Below, in pieces: positions 5,318 to 6,978 of a stretch of 6,978 nt of DNA. Origin of the DNA: Actinomycetes bacterium (GTDB taxonomy: Bacteria; Actinomycetota; Actinomycetes; Mycobacteriales; Micromonosporaceae); assembly GCA_021793335.1 (NCBI GenBank), contig JAJYSW010000174.1, positions 1-6,978 on the forward strand. The letters are read 5' to 3'. The first letter of the stretch is position 1; every line of letters starts with the position of its first letter. A model generated the notes under the pieces. It was not told where the DNA came from. It did not search any database and worked only from the letters and a program-made list of their open reading frames with translations. A program made the position numbers and the translations under genes.

Positions 5318-5365
5318 AATCGGGGGGCCGATGTGGGAACCTACAAAAATCGGGGGATCGGTTCC
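5318..5365. repeat. AATCGGGGG direct repeats and nested dyads
   Basis: AATCGGGGG occurs at 5318-5326 and 5348-5356, exactly 30 bp apart (about three helical turns). The first is part of ATCGG-GGGG-CCGAT (5319-5332). GGAACC (5336-5341) and GGTTCC (5360-5365) form another inverted pair with an 18-bp gap. These lie between the stop of the large gene (5388) and the next promoter. The 5143-5387 spacer shows no convincing gene: the frames across it have no codon bias and no good ribosome site. Confidence 0.4.
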
Positions 5366-5387
5366 AAGGCGTGTCGTTCCGGCGATT

Positions 5388-6978
5388 TCAGTTGGTCCGG
5401 GTGTTGGGCAGGTGCTCGCCCAGGTATCCGACCCAGATCCTTCCGGTGGCCCCGCCCGCGTCATCGAAGAAGTGCAGGCGGGGCGCGGGGTTGCCGACGC
5501 GCTGAAGTTTGATGTGCGAGGGCATGTACAGCCGCCCCGAGGCGTCGAGGGCCGCCGGGACGCGGAAGGTCCGGGCCTCGCGGAACTTGGGCCGCCCGGT
5601 GACGCTGTCGGATTCCTTCATGGAGACCGTGTTCGGCGAGATGGCCGGCTGACCGGGCAGCGGGTGGCCGCACCAGTCGTAGAAGCCGCCGGTGAACCGC
5701 TCCTCGGCACGGGCGGTGGCGTAGGCGTCCAGGGCACGCAGGGCGTCCCAGGTCTTGGCGGCCCAGCGGCGGCACCTTCGCGGATAGGTCACGTCGAGTT
5801 TGGCGACGTCGGCATCGAGCGCGTCGGGCAGGTCGATGCGGGTGAGCGTCGCGCGGGCGCGCAGGACGACCTCCATGAGGCTGTCGGCCTCCCACACCTC
5901 GCCGGGGGCCTCCACGCCGTAGACAGGATCGGCGTGCTCGGCCAGTCGGGTCTCCAGCCATCGGATTCGCTCCCGGGCATGCCGCTCGTCGTACAACAGC
6001 AGCTCGTAGTCGACCTCCAGTCGGCTGTATTCCTTGCGGAGCCGTTCGAGCTCGCGCTTGCGGCGGTCGTCCGGGGCGGACCGCTCGCCGATGAGGCCGG
6101 CTTCATCGACGGCCCTGGTGAGCGCGGCCAGGTGGGTCGACATGGCATGGATCAGCCTGGTGGTCTCGGAGTCGCCGCCGCTGGCCATGTCCACCAGCGC
6201 GTCGAGGATGCCGTCGGCGAGATCGGCGGCGACGCGGTCCGAGACCCGCTCGGCCATCTCGGCGATGTCGTCCCGCTCTGGCGGCGTCGGTTCGGCGGTC
6301 GGGGCGACCGGCGCGGGCTCGGGGGTCGGTTCGGGTTCGGCGGCCCGCGGCGCGGGGATGCCGGGGCGGCGGGCGCGGGCGAGTTCGGCGGGGCTCGGCG
6401 GAGGGGCGTGCAGGTATGGGGGGTCTGCTTCGCCGGCGAGGACACGTGAGACTCGGGGGGCGGCCTGGCGGATGTCGTTGGGCAGCGGGCGGCGGAGCGC
6501 ATGCTCGATGACACCGTCGATGACGACTTGCAGTGCGCGGACGCCCTGGTCGCGGATGGCGCCGCCGCCGCGGACCCGGTGGCGTCCCGGGTGGTCTCCG
6601 CCGTTGCGTTCGAGCCCCGGAAGGTAAGTGCGCAGACCGCCGCCGAAGACGTTGAGGTCCTCACCGAGGCGCGCGTTGAGCAGATCTTGGGCGGGAACGT
6701 CGAAGAGCCGCACCACCACCGCGATGCCGGCGAGGGCTTGGGCGAGGTGACCGGCGTGGGAGTCGACGACTTCGGGATCGGCGCAGTCGACGGTGAGGAC
6801 GATGACCGGGACGGTGCGACCGGGATCGAGCAGCCAGCCGGTGAGCTGGTCGATCTCCTCACGGCCCATGATGTGCGGCACCGCTTCGAGCCCGACCGCG
6901 CCGTCGGTGGCCCGTCCGGTCTGGAGGAAGTCCGTGATCAGGGAGGGGGCGCGCACGGGTTCGGCGTCGGAGATCGGA
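5388..6978 (-). CDS. Large modular protein of unknown function, 5' end beyond the window
   Basis: The frame is open to the right edge. The first in-window start is a GTG at 6956 (522 residues), without a Shine-Dalgarno in the 22 bases before it, so the real start is probably outside. Numbering from that GTG: residues 30-175 look like an alpha/beta region, with a buried strand VPVIVLTVDC (49-58), a second strand IAVVVRLFDV (78-87), and LNVFGGGLRTYLPGL (101-115) with GRHR (124-127). Residues 183-228 are a Pro/Ala/Glu-rich linker, 230-285 helical, 295-341 a highly charged coiled coil. A compact C-terminal domain (about 425-522) has WCGHPLPG, MKESDSV, FRVP, APRLHFFDD (491-499) and GRIWVGYLGEHLPNTRTN (505-522). 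No transmembrane or catalytic signature of a known family is recognised. The C-terminal pattern resembles that of other uncharacterised actinobacterial proteins I have seen, but I cannot name it. Third-position GC and length make the gene real. Confidence 0.85.
   Translation of the reverse strand, partial: PISDAEPVRAPSLITDFLQTGRATDGAVGLEAVPHIMGREEIDQLTGWLLDPGRTVPVIVLTVDCADPEVVDSHAGHLAQALAGIAVVVRLFDVPAQDLLNARLGEDLNVFGGGLRTYLPGLERNGGDHPGRHRVRGGGAIRDQGVRALQVVIDGVIEHALRRPLPNDIRQAAPRVSRVLAGEADPPYLHAPPPSPAELARARRPGIPAPRAAEPEPTPEPAPVAPTAEPTPPERDDIAEMAERVSDRVAADLADGILDALVDMASGGDSETTRLIHAMSTHLAALTRAVDEAGLIGERSAPDDRRKRELERLRKEYSRLEVDYELLLYDERHARERIRWLETRLAEHADPVYGVEAPGEVWEADSLMEVVLRARATLTRIDLPDALDADVAKLDVTYPRRCRRWAAKTWDALRALDAYATARAEERFTGGFYDWCGHPLPGQPAISPNTVSMKESDSVTGRPKFREARTFRVPAALDASGRLYMPSHIKLQRVGNPAPRLHFFDDAGGATGRIWVGYLGEHLPNTRTN

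Noticed and set aside
5336..5363. ECF sigma-like promoter, GGAAC then GTT, on the plus strand
   Set aside because: The 20-bp spacing is longer than usual and no plus-strand gene follows. The GGAACC/GGTTCC pair is better described as an inverted repeat.
5342..5390. Terminator of the large gene using the T5 run on the minus strand (5345-5349)
   Set aside because: The only stem preceding the T-run is AAATCG/CGATTT with a loop of about 30 bases, too weak for a convincing terminator.
5192..5512. Plus-strand frame of 106 codons starting MSLSVKSNTRKV
   Set aside because: The first half looks slightly protein-like, but it lacks GC-rich third positions and a ribosome site, starts inside the minus-strand promoter and runs antisense into the end of the large gene.
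5331..6449. Plus-strand frame of 372 codons
   Set aside because: Antisense to the large modular gene; Gly/Val-rich translation typical of the opposite strand of a GC-rich gene.

Overview
The window is GC-rich (clearly above 65% in coding parts, with strong G/C at third codon positions) and reads as actinomycete chromosome. The best taxonomic marker is a small Rv3235-family (DUF6459-like) gene, a family I know only from Actinomycetota. The lipoprotein-type sugar-binding protein, the ROK regulator and several apparently leaderless starts fit the same group. I cannot name the genus. There is no tRNA, rRNA, CRISPR array, insertion sequence or phage integration module.

Left third (1-2720, minus strand): a lipoprotein solute-binding protein of a carbohydrate ABC importer, whose permease genes would be expected beyond the left edge, preceded by a ROK-family repressor with a winged helix-turn-helix and a degenerate kinase site. 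The two promoters share a 26-bp element (20 of 26 identical, same internal spacing) that covers the -35 box in both and is the best candidate ROK operator. A second dyad sits at the predicted start of the binding-protein transcript. Divergent from the repressor, on the plus strand, is an aldo/keto reductase with an intact catalytic tetrad. The candidate operator lies between these two genes, so I infer a small sugar-uptake and sugar-modification regulon.

Middle (3829-5142): a stand-alone MacroD/YmdB-type macrodomain hydrolase (plus strand) converges on a 63-residue two-helix membrane protein (minus strand). Behind that is the Rv3235-family gene (minus strand) with a textbook sigma-70-type promoter, a strong Shine-Dalgarno and a perfect 15-bp hairpin just past its stop.

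Right third (5143-6978): a non-coding, relatively GC-poor spacer (about 54% GC over 5161-5400) full of short repeats and dyads, then a long minus-strand gene open to the right edge. It encodes a modular protein of unknown function: an N-terminal alpha/beta region, a Pro/Ala/Glu-rich linker, a coiled coil and a compact C-terminal domain ending in a motif rich in His, Asp, Gly and Arg. It is the least explained gene here and the best candidate for undescribed biology, although its upstream partners are outside the window.
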